NCBI GenBank assembly: GCA_029339195.1
Contig: JAPTJF010000020.1
Coordinates: forward strand, 124,001-188,000
Source: Micractinium sp. NFX-FRZ
Lineage: Eukaryota; Chlorophyta; Trebouxiophyceae; Chlorellales; Chlorellaceae
DNA: 64,000 nucleotides
Reading direction: 5' to 3'
The notes beneath the pieces are model-generated. The model had not been told where the DNA came from, made no database searches, and saw only the letters and a list, made by a program, of their open reading frames with translations. A program made the position numbers and the translations under genes. Shown here one piece after another: positions 34,201 through 43,564 of the stretch; position 1 is the first letter of the stretch, and each line of letters starts with the position of its first letter.

Positions 34201-35883
34201 CCGTGGGCAGCTGGCACACGGGGCCGCTCTCGTCACTCTACTTGCACGGCGCCCTCACAAACGGCCACCCTCCCTCCCTCCCACGCAACAACACGGCACA
34301 GCAGCACCCACCCGTGGGCAGCAGGTACACGGGCCCGCTCTCCTCCATCCACTTGAACAGCGCCTTGAACAGCGCGCCCCCCAGCAGGTCTTGGATGTCG
34401 TCAGGCTTGGCCTCCGCCACGGGCACATTCTGCACGTGGTGATACAAAGGTTTCGGCAAATTATTACACAAGTTGTGGCACAAAACAAGGCACGTGGATG
34501 GCAGACGGCAGGGGCAAGGCGGCCAGCAAGCCCTCGGCAGCGCTTGGATGAACTCACAGGCAGGCACATGCATCCTCTGGGTGGCAGCAAAGGACATCAG
34601 AGCTTCTGTGGCTGCCTGTGCATGCATGCCAACAGGCCCAACCCAGCCCTGCTCCCCCCAGCAGGCCCGCCCGCCCACCCACCGACTTGCCGCCCCACAG
34701 CTGGTTGAGCTGCAGGCAGGGAGGGGGAGGGGCACAGGGATGCAGAGGTTGCATGTTTGGGACGTGCCAGCAGGCAGGCATTGCAGGCGCTGTGCAGGGG
34801 GGTGGCAAGCCGGCACCAGCTGGTGGGTGGCGTGCTGCTGCCCAGCTTCTTATGAGTGCTGCCATCGCTTGCAAGGCAGCAGTGCCCGGCAGCCGCCCAG
34901 CACAAGGCACCCCCTACAGGCACCGGTGGCATCAGCAACCAGCACTGACCAACCAATGACCAGCAGCAACGCCGCGCCCCGCTAGTATCCAACAGTGCCT
35001 GCCGGTAGCCAGCACACAGGGAACAATGCCCAGTGCCCCACTACTTGCAGCCGCCACACAGCACACAGCCAATCCCTGGCTGCCAGCACCCGCCAGCACC
35101 CACCTGGGGCCCCCAGCACCCACCAAGACATCAGCAACCGCATGCACCCGCTAGCACCCACCTGGGGCCCCCAGCACCCACCAAGACATCAGCAACTGCA
35201 TGCACCCGCCAGCACCCACCTGCGTGAGCCAGCCTGGGCTGAACATGGACCGCCCCGCGCCCGCGCTGTCAATCAGCTTGCCCGTGTCAATCTTCTGGTC
35301 AAGGTCATACTCCTCCTGCATTTAAAAAAAAGTGCTGAAATTCAGCACCCAGTCGACAGCACATGCCATGGCAGCTTGCAGCGTGCCGGCCGGTTGCAGG
35401 CTGTTCCTCTCCCTCGCGGAAGGGCACTGCGTTTCCTCCCGCACCCCAACCGCGCGCTGTTTGCAGCAGGGGGGCGGGGACATCGCAGTGGCTGCAGAGG
35501 CTGACAGCAGTCAGCTGCGGTAACAGCAGTAGGCAACTGATGTGCATCTTTCCCCTGGCCGCCGCATTCCTAACTGACATACTTGATGAGGGAACGAGCG
35601 GGCGGCGCAAGCTTGGCAGGCGGCAGGCGGCAGCGGCGGCAGCACCGCCGCAAGCCCCCCAATATGCGGCGACTAGCACATTTTTGCTATAATGCACAAA
35701 CATTTCAATCCGTGCATCAAAGGGGCGCTGCTGTGGAGCGCAGCGGGAACCCACCTTCTCCTCAGTGGCAGCCCGAGCAGCCAGGCTCCGGCGCGGCGTC
35801 TGGCGCTGTGTTTTGAAGGGACGAGGGTATGCCGCACGGCTGGTTGACGCCGGGGGCGCCCTGAAGGCGGAGAGGCTCTGCAT
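28246..35883 (-). CDS. CYP97: CYP97-family carotenoid hydroxylase (cytochrome P450), plastid
   Basis: Seventeen exons on the minus strand: 35883-35755, 35315-35220, 34709-34683, 34429-34312, 34061-33996, 33569-33434, 32980-32895, 32564-32452, 32118-31991, 31659-31556, 31290-31217, 30884-30804, 30218-30167, 29643-29533, 29326-29258, 28954-28858 and 28489-28246 (1731 nt, 576 aa). The N-terminus ([21 protein letters not shown]) is a chloroplast transit peptide. P450 motifs are complete: I-helix [13 protein letters not shown], ExxR as [15 protein letters not shown], and the heme loop [15 protein letters not shown] with the Cys ligand. The plant CYP97 signatures [15 protein letters not shown] and [17 protein letters not shown] place it among the carotenoid ring hydroxylases of lutein and zeaxanthin synthesis. 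Whether it is the A (beta-ring) or C (epsilon-ring) type cannot be settled by eye. Almost every intron contains a ghost of the neighbouring exon edge. Confidence 0.93.
28738..28790 (-). repeat. Ghost of CYP97 exon 16 end
   Basis: CACCTGAAGGGGATGTAATTGTAGTCGGTG repeats 28855-28882 (CACCTGAAGGGGATGTACTTGTAGTCTGTG), including the donor. It lies in the next intron. Confidence 0.85.
29690..29815 (-). repeat. Tandem intron copies and ghost of CYP97 exon 14
   Basis: Two near-identical segments of about 65-70 bp (ACAAGGGAGGTGAGAGGTGT...GACAGGGGCAGGG) also match 29659-29710. The second ends in GAGCAGCGCATGACGCACTT...AGCGCCATGG, a degenerate copy of exon 14 (CGCAGCGCATCACGTACTTGAGGGCCATG). Confidence 0.8.
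30262..30450 (-). repeat. Two ghosts of CYP97 exon 13 acceptor edge
   Basis: CACGCGGTCCGCCTCCGCCTGGGCCGGAAGGAGTGGAA (about 30308) and GCATCTGGTCCACCTCCTAACAG (about 30428) are increasingly diverged copies of CACGCGGTCCACCTCCTCCTGGGCCTGCAGGAATG (30195-). The two copies also share flanking intron sequence (TAATAGYGCGACT). Confidence 0.75.
30551..30725 (-). repeat. Two ghosts of CYP97 exon 12 donor edge
   Basis: CACCTTGCGCACCTTCTCGGGGGTGCATGCCGGCAGGTCCACC and a weaker ACGCCCCATCATCTCTTCAAGGTT...CTGCAGGTCCACC copy the exon 12 edge at 30793-30845 (CACCTTGCGCATCTTCTCGGGGTTGCGCGCCAGCAGGTCCACC). Both lie downstream in the same intron. Confidence 0.85.
31344..31412 (-). repeat. Ghost of CYP97 exon 11 start, with GGGCA microsatellite
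   Basis: GGAGGCGATGAGGAAGCACAGCAGAGCAGGGGCAGGG repeats 31270-31306 (GGAGGCGATGAGGAAGCGCAGCACTGCAGGGGCAGGG), with the acceptor AG lost. It runs into about six GGGCA units. Confidence 0.85.
31795..31885 (-). repeat. Ghost of CYP97 exon 10 start
   Basis: CTGGCACTGCGCAATCAGTTCCGCGGCCAGGCGCCTGCAG copies 31628-31662 (CCGGCACTGCGCAATCAGCTCCTCCGTCGTGCGCCTGCAG). Acceptor and frame are retained at first ([11 protein letters not shown]), so it could be used as an alternative exon, but the family sequence favours the other copy. Confidence 0.8.
32280..32432 (-). repeat. Three tandem intron copies in CYP97 intron 8
   Basis: GGCATGTGACAAGGTGCYACCACTGCA occurs three times (about 32312, 32350, 32403), each with a TTTCCGGAACA-type spacer. 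It is non-coding tandem growth beside exon 8. Confidence 0.85.
32632..32668 (-). repeat. Ghost of CYP97 exon 8 start
   Basis: CAGGCTTCCACATCGACGGGCTTGCCTGGG copies 32540-32570 (CAGGCCTCCACGTCGATGGGCTTGCCTGGG), acceptor included. Confidence 0.88.
33066..33105 (-). repeat. Ghost of CYP97 exon 7 start
   Basis: CCACCTCCAGGTACCCCCTGCGTTGTACTGGTG copies 32966-32994 (CACCTCCAGGTACCCCCTGCATTGTGGTG). Confidence 0.88.
33241..33405 (-). repeat. Ghosts of CYP97 exon 6 end
   Basis: CACCTGTGCAGCGCAGGCCCTCGGCCTTGTGGC...GTAATGGCA (33329-33392) copies 33431-33498 (CACCTGTGCAGCGCGGGCCCCACGGCCTTGCGGC...GTGATGGCA). A weaker third copy sits at about 33250-33310. Confidence 0.8.
33595..33640 (-). repeat. Ghost of CYP97 exon 6 start
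   Basis: CGCAGATCGGCTTGTTGGGGTTGTCTGCAT copies 33545-33576 (CGTAGATCGGCTTGTTGGGGTTGTCTGCAT), acceptor included. Confidence 0.9.
34196..34260 (-). repeat. Ghost of CYP97 exon 4 end
   Basis: CCGTGGGCAGCTGGCACACGGGGCCGCTCTCGTCACTCTACTTGCACGGCGCC copies 34312-34365 (CCGTGGGCAGCAGGTACACGGGCCCGCTCTCCTCCATCCACTTGAACAGCGCC). It lies in the following intron. Confidence 0.88.
35085..35222. repeat. About 62-bp tandem repeat beside CYP97 exon 2
   Basis: CACCCGCYAGCACCCACCTGGGGCCCCCAGCACCCACCAAGACATCAGCAAC occurs about twice. The CAGCACCCACCTG element is present at the exon 2 donor itself. Confidence 0.85.
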
Positions 35884-36342
35884 AGCTTATGTTCTCCGTC
35901 CTCACTGGCGCATTGACCGATGAAGCAACACAGATGGCTTTACTAAGCGTGCCTGTACCGAAATCAGAAGGCTGGGTCCCGATGGGTGACGTCGCGAGAA
36001 TGGCTGGCCTGTTGCGAAGCAGGCGCAGCAGGGTTCCGGCTCTCCCCATTGTGGGCTCCTGCGCCTTGCCTGTTTGTTTATTCCAGGACGTACAAACTGC
36101 CAGGGCGTATTTGGCCGCATAACAGCGCATTTGCGCGCCTGTGCTGAAGGGTCTTGTCTGAACGCGGCCGGCCTCCTGGGCACGTGCGGGCCGCTGCAGC
36201 TGCTCGTTGGAACCGCGGCTGATCCTAGAAGCAGGAGTAGTCGGCCAGCGGCTGCTGGCAGCAGCTCCGACCTAGGGCTGCCGGCAGCGGCGGCAGCAGC
36301 AGAAGCAGTGGCAGCAGTGCGCCAGGCCTTTGACGCTGCACC
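35884..36342. promoter_or_regulatory. Divergent promoter region, CYP97 / OPA3
   Basis: This 459-bp interval lies between divergent starts. It contains both 5' UTRs and a GCAGCAGCAGAAGCAG tract near 36290. No named element was recognised. Confidence 0.4.
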
Positions 36343-37811
36343 ATGGCGGCGCTGATCTTCAAGGTGGGCAGCTGCAGCGTTATTTTGTAGATAAGGTTCA
36401 GGGATGCCTGTGCTGGATGGCGTTTGACTAGCACAGACTCTGCATGCAGCAAGCAGGAGGGGCAGAGGTCGGGCCAGCCGGCTCCCTCTCCCTCTCGCCT
36501 AGGTTCCGCATTCTAGAGCTCGATCCATGAGGCACCTCCCCATTCTTTGGTTTGTGCAGCTGGCTCTCCTCACGATGAAGACGGCGGCCAAGCCGCTGGC
36601 CGCCCGCTTCGAGAAGGTTGTGATGAACCACCCGGTGGCACGCAGGAAGGTCATCGACGTGGCGCAGGTGCACCTGTTTGTGTAATCCCTGGCATTGAGC
36701 AGGGATCAGTGTTTGGGGTGGCTGGGCGATGCCGTATTGTGGCAGCCACCTGCGGATACCAACCGGGAGGCGTAGGGCACGGCGTGCTTGGTGTGTTGAT
36801 CTCACCTCCACTCAACCCCCCGCGCCCATCTCCTCCCCTCCCCTGGCCGCCGCCCCGAGTGCAGTGGATCCACCAAATGGACGTGGGCATCAACCGGGGG
36901 GCGGAGGGCAAGACGGGCAAGGCGTTTGTTGCGGCCATGACGGAGGAGAAGGCGATGGAGCTGGCCAGCAAGGTGGTGTCGGAGGGCTTCATCTACACGG
37001 TGAGTGCTTGAGCACAACCGCATACAAGCTGGCCACTGCCGCAGTTAGGGGTAGTGCTGGTGACAATGGAGCGGCATTGCAAGCAATAGCAGCAACTAAG
37101 TGTGCATGAATGCTGCGGCGCCCCTTGTAAGTTTCCTCCTCTTGCAGGCGTGTGGCGTGCATGGGTGTGTGGCTGCTGCGCCGGGACAAGGAGGGCCGTT
37201 TCCACCTGCGCTGCACCACTTGGCTGGGTCTGTCCTCAAACTTCTGTTTGCCTTTCACAATTTCCACTGCAGGTGGGCGTGGTCCTGTTGGCTGTTGAGC
37301 TGCAGCGCAAGAACAAGGAGGACAATGCAAAGAAGGCAAAGGAGGCAGCAGAAACAGCGCGAGTGCTGGACCTGCACGCACGCCACCTCAACACGGAAAA
37401 GGTGGGGTGGGGTGGGGTGGGGTGGGCAGCGCAGCGCAGCGCAGCCATGCACAGCTGTGCGTGGGTGCGGCGCCTCGTCCCAAAGATGCTGGGGGCGCAG
37501 TACAGTGTGCAGAGTTACAGTACAGTGCATGCAGCAGCGTCGGGCAAGGTGGGGCGCTGGCGGATGGCCCGTTTGCAGGGTCCCCCTGCGCCCTGGCACC
37601 CACCGGGGGAGCAGCTGCAGAAGCCTTAAACCCTGGCCATGGCCTGGGCTGAGTTTGCTGACTGGACATGGCGGTTGTGTATTGCCCTGTGCAGGAGCTG
37701 CGGGAGCAGCTGGCAAACCTGGGGCAGCAGCTGACCCGCATGGATGAGCGGCTGGCGTTCATGGAGGAGCAGATGGGGCGGAGACGCAGCTGGCTGCCGC
37801 TGTTTGGATGA
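36343..37811 (+). CDS. OPA3: OPA3-like mitochondrial membrane protein
   Basis: Five exons, all introns phase 0: 36343-36363, 36560-36667, 36865-36999, 37273-37401 and 37695-37811 (510 nt, 169 aa). Family landmarks in order: a short hydrophobic N-terminus (MAALIFKLALLTMKTAAKPLA), the KPLAARFEK motif matching KPxAxRxK of OPA3, a central conserved segment with GKAFVAAMTEEKAMELAS and FIYTVGVVLLAVELQR (the family's membrane-associated EEKA...F.VGG..EY/VQR region), and a C-terminal coiled coil (ELREQLANLGQQLTRMDERLAFMEEQM). OPA3 is a small mitochondrial membrane protein linked to mitochondrial morphology and lipid metabolism. Length matches the family. Confidence 0.85.
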
Positions 37812-38389
37812 AGCAGCGAGCAATCGAGGAGCACTGGCGGCAGCAGCAGGGGCATCAGGGCTGGTGTGTGCCGCAGGCACGCGCGCATGATGGTCCGTGC
37901 ATAAGCTGCCGGCTTGCCTGTCGCTCCATGAGCTGGCTCGAACCTCCCCGCCTCCCTGCGCCGCTTTCCTCTCCTTACTCTGAACACACTTCCGACGCTG
38001 TGCCACCACTGAAGAAATTATGTACGTCATAGAACTGTCTACATGTGCCTCCTGCTTTTTACGCACGATCTACATTGCCCTAGTGCTGGCGCAGCAGCGC
38101 TTGTAAACCTGCGCCCCAGCGGGAGAGCCAGTGGTCGGCGGCAAGGCGGCGGCCCGCCTGGCAACACATGTGGCAACTTCTTCTAGGCCGGCGCCGCCCC
38201 CTCGATGGGTGCTCGATTGTTTCGCTACTATTTCCCGTGCTCCTTCGACCCGTCTTCTCAGCATTGCAGCCTCCGCCATTGCAAGTCTCAGCGATCGTCC
38301 CGCTCTGCTCTGTTGAGCCCTGCAAAACCACCCCAGGACAAAGGCGTCGCTAACCTGCCCCACACAGCGCTGTTGGCTGCGCAAGCGCC
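37812..38389. other. Intergenic region between OPA3-like and EMC5
   Basis: This 578-bp interval holds the OPA3-like 3' UTR, with TGTAA at 38102-38106, and the EMC5 promoter. Nothing else was recognised. Confidence 0.5.
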
Positions 38390-39303
38390 ATGGTTGCCGG
38401 CAAAGTCGTCCTCCTCGCAGGCCTGGCGCTGCTAGTGTACACGGGCTACCAGGCGATGACATGTGAGCAGCTTCAAGTGGGATGCACGCGTGTAGAAGGC
38501 ACAGCCGCTTGCCGTCGGGGGTGCTCCCGCTCGCCGCTGCCGCCACCGCTGCCCTGCCTGCCTGCCTGTACCGTTTACAAGCACCCACGTGCACACACCC
38601 TGCTTGGTTCCCCTGCAGACCGTGAGGCGCTGCGGCTGACGCAGCAGGAGTTCTCGGGACTGCCTCTGCCGCTGCTGGGGCAGCTGCTGGCGGCGGTGGC
38701 GGCGTGTGTGCTGGGAGGGTTGCAAACATCGGGCAGCTTTGCACCCATCAGAGTGGCAGACGCACCCAAGTGAGCGGGGCTTCTGGCTTGGCCGGCTGGT
38801 GGCCGCTTGCTGAGCTTGCAACTGCTCTCATGCATGCTGCCGCAGCAGCACAGCTGGGTGCCTTTTCTGCCCGGCAGGCGTGCCCGTGCCCCAGGCGCGC
38901 TCTGGCTCCATGCCCGCCGCAGCCTGCCTGCCCTTGTTCCACGCTGTTCTGCTTGCTGCGCCCACATCCCCCTCTGTACCCCCACTCAGCCCAGCACTGC
39001 TATTGCACCACCCTCCCGCCCTTCCCCCCCCTTCCGCCCTTTGGCCTGCCCTGCGGGGCGGCGGTCATGTGGGCGCAATCTGCCGCAGTGCACTTGCTTT
39101 TTCCACACTCGATCCGTCTCAAGCAGCCACTCCTTCCTGCCCTCTCCCCCCTGTGTGTCCTGCCTTGCAGGGCGGTGGTCATGCGGCCTCAGCGCACCGA
39201 CTTTGTGACATTCAACCATCGGGGCACCCTGCTGGGCTGCCTGCCGCACATGAAGGCTCTGGAGGAGCTGGGCAAGAGCAGCAGCCGCCTGCAGATTGGA
39301 TGA
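38390..39303 (+). CDS. EMC5: ER membrane protein complex subunit 5 (EMC5/MMGT)
   Basis: Three exons: 38390-38462, 38619-38769 and 39171-39303 (357 nt, 118 aa), with intron phases 1 and 2. The first membrane helix is VVLLAGLALLVYTGYQA and the second LGQLLAAVAACVLGGLQTSG. Between them is the family motif YREALRLTQQEFSGLP (animal form YMRLTEKEDESLPIDI), and the C-terminal conserved block ends in FVTFNHRG. EMC5 is a core subunit of the ER membrane insertase for tail-anchored and multipass proteins; the alternative name reflects a proposed magnesium transport role. Length matches the family. Confidence 0.88.
39042..39092 (+). repeat. Ghost of EMC5 exon 3 start
   Basis: GCCTGCCCTGCGGGGCGGCGGTCATGTGGGCGCAAT copies TGCCTTGCAGGGCGGTGGTCATGCGGCCTCAGC at the exon 3 start (39161-39194). 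The acceptor AG is lost. Confidence 0.8.
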
Positions 39304-39869
39304 GGCAGCGGCCGCCGGGGCTGGGCAGGGGCAGCAGCCGCCTGCAGCCTTGAAAGAGGCTTGGCAAGGGCAGGAGCGGCTTCCTGAGTGGCAAACGCGG
39401 GCTGCTGTGGGCAAGGGCAGACAGGATGATTGATGCCAGCCTGCTGCAAGGCTGGGCAAGGCCTGCAGCAGCAGCTTGCAGACCGGCTGCTGCAGAGTCG
39501 GCTGGGATCTTCAAGAGCAGCAGCAGCTACCTGCACGTCAGCCGAGGCTGGTGCAGCGCCCCGACCTGCGGCAGTGACGGAAGCGCTTGCTGTGTTTGGG
39601 AGCTGTGTTCATGCCCCGTTTTAGTCTCACGCCTCAACATGTCGCCTTACAAGTCATTCTCAATCATGAGCCAGAGCGTTAAGCGAGATGCCCACTACAT
39701 GCGCGCAGCCTGTACATTCATAAAAAACAATAAGGCATGGGAAATGTGCAAGGTGTTGCGGGGCGCTGCTCCTCCTCTGCGCTGCGTGCGCCTCTCTCTC
39801 GCTCGCTCCTCTGTTCTGCCGCTGTCCAGCTCAGCACAGTCTGCCAGCTCAGCCCAGTCTGCCAGCTCA
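39304..39869. other. Convergent intergenic region
   Basis: This 566-bp interval lies between the EMC5 and Cys/Pro-rich stops. It contains several imperfect copies of GGCAAGGGCAGCAGCMGCYTGCAG (39250-39500), one of them overlapping the EMC5 C-terminus, and a minus-strand TGTAA at 39647-39651. Confidence 0.5.
39647..39651 (-). terminator. TGTAA motif after the Cys/Pro-rich gene
   Basis: TTACA on plus (TGTAA on minus) lies 219 bp downstream of the minus-strand stop at 39870. It is a candidate poly(A) signal. Confidence 0.4.
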
Positions 39870-42482
39870 TCACCCCGTGAAGCTCGTGCCCTCCACTGGG
39901 ATGGCGGTTGAGGCGTTGCGCACGTAGTCGTACATCTGCTGCAGCCCGTACGCAGCAATGCTGCGCAGCTGCGGGGAGGGAGCAGGGCAGCACAGGGAGT
40001 GGGGCGCGTTGAAGGGAGGGGGGCAGGGGCAGGAGGGGTGGAGTGTCTCAGGTGGCACGCCAGGGCAGCCCCGGGTGGTTGGGTGGGGCCGGCACAGCTC
40101 GGGGGCAGTTTCACGGCCCCCGACTGGCACGCAGCCGAGGCGCAAGGCTTCCCTGTGGTGCAGGTAAGCTTGTCACCAATTGCGACCCCCGCTCCCAAAG
40201 TGAGACGCTAACCAGGGGCGCTCACTCAATGCCATTAACACTGACGAGCACACACATGATGGGCAAGTGCGCACCTCGCCGGCGTCCCCCGTCTGGCTCA
40301 TCTGCTGGGTGGCGTTGGTCTGGAGGGAGGACAGACCCTCCAGCGTGGCTGCAGGGCAGGCAGGCAGGCAGGCAGGCAGGGGACGAAGCGCCAGAACGGC
40401 AATGCAGTCGGTGGGGGGGTGGGTGCAGGCAGGCAGGCAGGCAGCCGAGGGGGGAGACAAGATGCACACACATTAGAGAGACATGGCAGTCAGTAGCGGG
40501 CAGGTGCAGGAGCCACGCATGCCAGTTGAAGGGTCAGGTTGGTGCTTGAAATTACTGAAAAGGGGTAATGCCCAGGCCCTGCCCCAGGTCCAGCCCAGGC
40601 ACCCCTCAAGACAGCAGCGACAGGCTGGGTCCGGCTCGCTTCCGGCTGGATTTTGGCTTGAGGGGTGCGCGCCTGTCACATTGTAGCAGGTGACGTTCAG
40701 GTTGGAAGGGGGGCTCGGCGGCGTGGGTGGGGCGGGCTTCGGGGTGGGCTTGGGCGGCGAGGGAGGCTTGGGGCAGGTGGGGTCGCTGCCGGGGCTCTTG
40801 AGCTTGGTGCAGCAGGCCTGGAGGTCGGCTGCACAGTGGGGTGTGCTAAACGGCCTGTTATGATGTATACAATATCCGGCTGAGAAGGAGCGGACCAGGC
40901 AGCTGCAGGCATGCATGGCAGGCTGCCGACCGGTCAGAAGGGCACCCTTGCTCGCTGCTGTTGTGCGTGGCTGCTCTCCTGCTTTGCCGCCGCTGCTGCT
41001 ACTGCTGCCGCCTGGGCGTCACAGCCCGCACACACCGGGTGGGGTCAGCAAGTTCCATACTGGCTTTCTAGCCGTCCGTTTGGTGGCGCCAGAGCACCAA
41101 GCATGGCTGGCTGGCCCGCACAGCCCCCGATTGTCTGACCTGGGCTGATGCCTTGGATGGCACCGCAGGCAGGGGACGGGCAGGAGTTGTCAGTGCGGGG
41201 GGCCTTGCCCTCGCAGCACCTGCAGAGAGGGTGGGAGGAGGGAGGGACATGGGAATTTGATTGGCGCATGCGCATGCGGAAGCTTGAGCGCTCAGGCAGG
41301 CGGACATGTAGGCAGGCAGGCGGACATGCGGGCTGCCAGACGGGCAGGCACTGTTGGGCAGGTGGGCAGGCCCACGATCAGGCGAGCAGGCAGGCAAGCA
41401 GGTGCAGGCGGTTCAGGGGTGAGGACGAGAAGGCGGTCACCCACAATGTGCAAGTGTGCAGGGAAGGACGAATGGGGAGGGGTTCATGGGGTGCAGAGAG
41501 GGAGGCAGGCATGCAGGCAGGGAGGCGGGCGGGCACTCACTTCACCCAGCCGCTGGGCCCGGTGGAGCTGCACTTGCTGCCCGGAGCAGGGCCTGTGCCA
41601 GGAATAGGGTTTGGAGGGGGATGGCGGGGAGGTGCACTTGTCAAGCTGTGATGGGCGGGGACGGCTGACTAACCCTGGCAAGGTTCAACCGGCAGTGTGT
41701 CAACAGTGTCCGACCCAGTGCGGACTGCCTTGCCTCACCGGGGGGAGTGGGAGGGTTGCACAGATTCTTAGGTGAGGTGCAGGACTTGTCGGCAGTACAA
41801 GTTCCCTCTGTGAGCTTGCGGGCGCAGCAGCCTGCAGGCGGGGACAGGCAGGCAAGAACAGGGAGGGGCGGCGGGAGGAGGCGAGGAGGTGTGGCAGGGC
41901 TACCCGCAGTGCGGTGGCGGGTGCACACACAAGCACCCTGTGCAAACCCGACCCAGGACTGGCGCTGTGGTCTAGGCGCGAGCGCGCACACCACCCACCC
42001 ACCCACCCCGAGCGCACCTGCCAGGTTCGCGGGCCCTGTTGAGGAGCAAGTGGTGCCCACGAGCTGCTGCTGCTGCCCAGACGCGCCGCCGCCGCCGCCT
42101 CCGCCGCCCTGCAGCAGCCCCCTCGCCTGCCTGCACACATGGAAGCAGCTCTGTCTGGGTGAGTGTTACGGTTCGCAAAGAGCGAGGGGTGAGCGAGCAG
42201 GCTGGGGATGTGTGCAGCCCTCCCTCTCTGCCACGCTCCACCTGCAGCTGGTTGCGCCGCCTGCAGGCTCCAGGTGTGCCTCAACCCCCTCAGGAGACTT
42301 TGATGCGCGTCCCCGACCCCCCCAGCTTGGCATTCGTTGCGATCTCCGAGACTTGCAGACGCACGCGGCGGCACTTGCCTGGTGGCGATGTCGGCGCTTG
42401 CGGGGTTGAGCAGTAGCAAGAGGAGGAGGAGGAGGGGGGGCCCAAAAGTCCTGGCGAGCGCGGAAGTTTGCGAGGCACCCAT
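39870..42482 (-). CDS. Secreted Cys/Pro-rich protein, family unknown
   Basis: Eight exons on the minus strand: 42482-42375, 42126-42018, 41831-41739, 41592-41541, 41219-41140, 40828-40673, 40348-40275 and 39968-39870 (771 nt, 256 aa). The signal peptide contains nine consecutive Leu (MGASQTSALARTFGPPLLL...NPASA). The mature part has short Cys clusters (CCARKLTEGTCTADKSC, CSSTGPSGWVKCCEGKAP, CPSPACG, QACCTKLKSPGSDPTCP), then a PKPTPKPAPPTPPSPPS stretch of cell-wall type, then NVTCYN and a C-terminal region with N-glycosylation sequons. The exon 6 donor is uncertain: keeping frame needs a GC donor at 40672-40671 (ACAG|GCGCGC), while a GT donor at 40680 breaks the frame. No known family was recognised. 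An extracellular-matrix role is inferred from composition. Confidence 0.65.
40346..40445. repeat. GGCA tetramer runs
   Basis: GGCAGGCAGGCAGGCAGGCA at 40353-40379 and another run at 40429-40443 lie in an intron. Similar runs occur at 41290-41400 and 44680-44712. Confidence 0.8.
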
Positions 42483-43564
42483 GGATGCTTGTACCGACTC
42501 TCCGAGCTGGAGTGGAATGTGTGGTGTGTGCCGAGGCTCGATCCGTGGCGTCAGACACAAGAAAGCAGATAACTGGCAACCGAGCAAAGCTTCCTGCTTT
42601 GTAAGTCCAAGAGGCACGCCACCTGGCAGGAGAGGTGCCAAAATCTTGTGGGATGTGACAGATGGCAGCCGGGACGCGCCCTCGCCCAACGGTAAGCTTA
42701 GGTTCTTTAACGGACCCCGCCCCACTACAAATACTTTACACAAAGCCCTGTGTGGCGGTAGCCAACGGCGGCGGCAGATGACGCACCCGAGCTGCATGCG
42801 CATAGGCCGCCCTTGCATACCCACACAGCATAGCATGCACAATCGTTGTGTCTACAGCATGAGCTGCAAGCTCCCAATCTCGGCACGGCAGCACGAGTGC
42901 GCCGCGGGGTCACGTCACGAGCGAGGTGCAGCAGAGTGCCGGCAGTTTGGGCGGCCCAGCGCCCCACCCCGCTCCGAGTGGCCTACTGGGCCTGCGGGCT
43001 TTGCATGTGGCGGCCGGCAACCCCAGGGCACACTTCCTTTACCTCCGAATGCGTGGGGTGTATCAGTCCTGCCTGCCGCATGGGGTGATTCGGGAGGGAG
43101 GAGGGGCGCCCTGGGCGGCAAGGGACGCGGCTGTACTCCGCCCGGGACGGCCTGCCACTCTGTCTGCCCCCGCAGCGGGGGCAGCAAGAAGTTGCAGCCA
43201 GTCAAATGGTTGGCAGACGGGCAGCATGATTTCAAGGGTGATGTCGCATCGACATCGGTGGAAGGGCCTCTAACGGGCACACATGTGGGACATGTGCGGG
43301 GTGGCACGCCATGCTCATATGACGGCATCGCTGACGTGGCGCTGCCCCATCCCGGCCCCTTGCTCTCACAGCACCGGTGTGGATTGCCTTGCTTATCGTC
43401 GCACACAGTTCACACACCCTGTCATGGGTCTGGCTCGATAGTGAGGGCGCGTCACTAGTATGCACGGACGGCTTCCGGCTCAGCTCCGCAAGTGCCGGGT
43501 CGCCAGCAGGCAGATGCACGCCGCAAGCTGCTGACAGGTCGTTTAGACTGTCAGGGGGCGGCGG
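42483..43564. other. Divergent intergenic region
   Basis: This 1.08-kb interval lies between divergent starts. A long stop-free plus-strand frame crosses it, but it lacks recognisable protein character and it runs into the coding exon of the opposite gene. I see no RNA gene or mobile element here. Confidence 0.5.

Noticed and set aside
42337..43458. 373-codon open frame on plus
   Set aside because: It overlaps the coding first exon of the opposite gene, lacks domain character or consistent hydrophobic pattern, and long open frames are expected by chance at this GC content.
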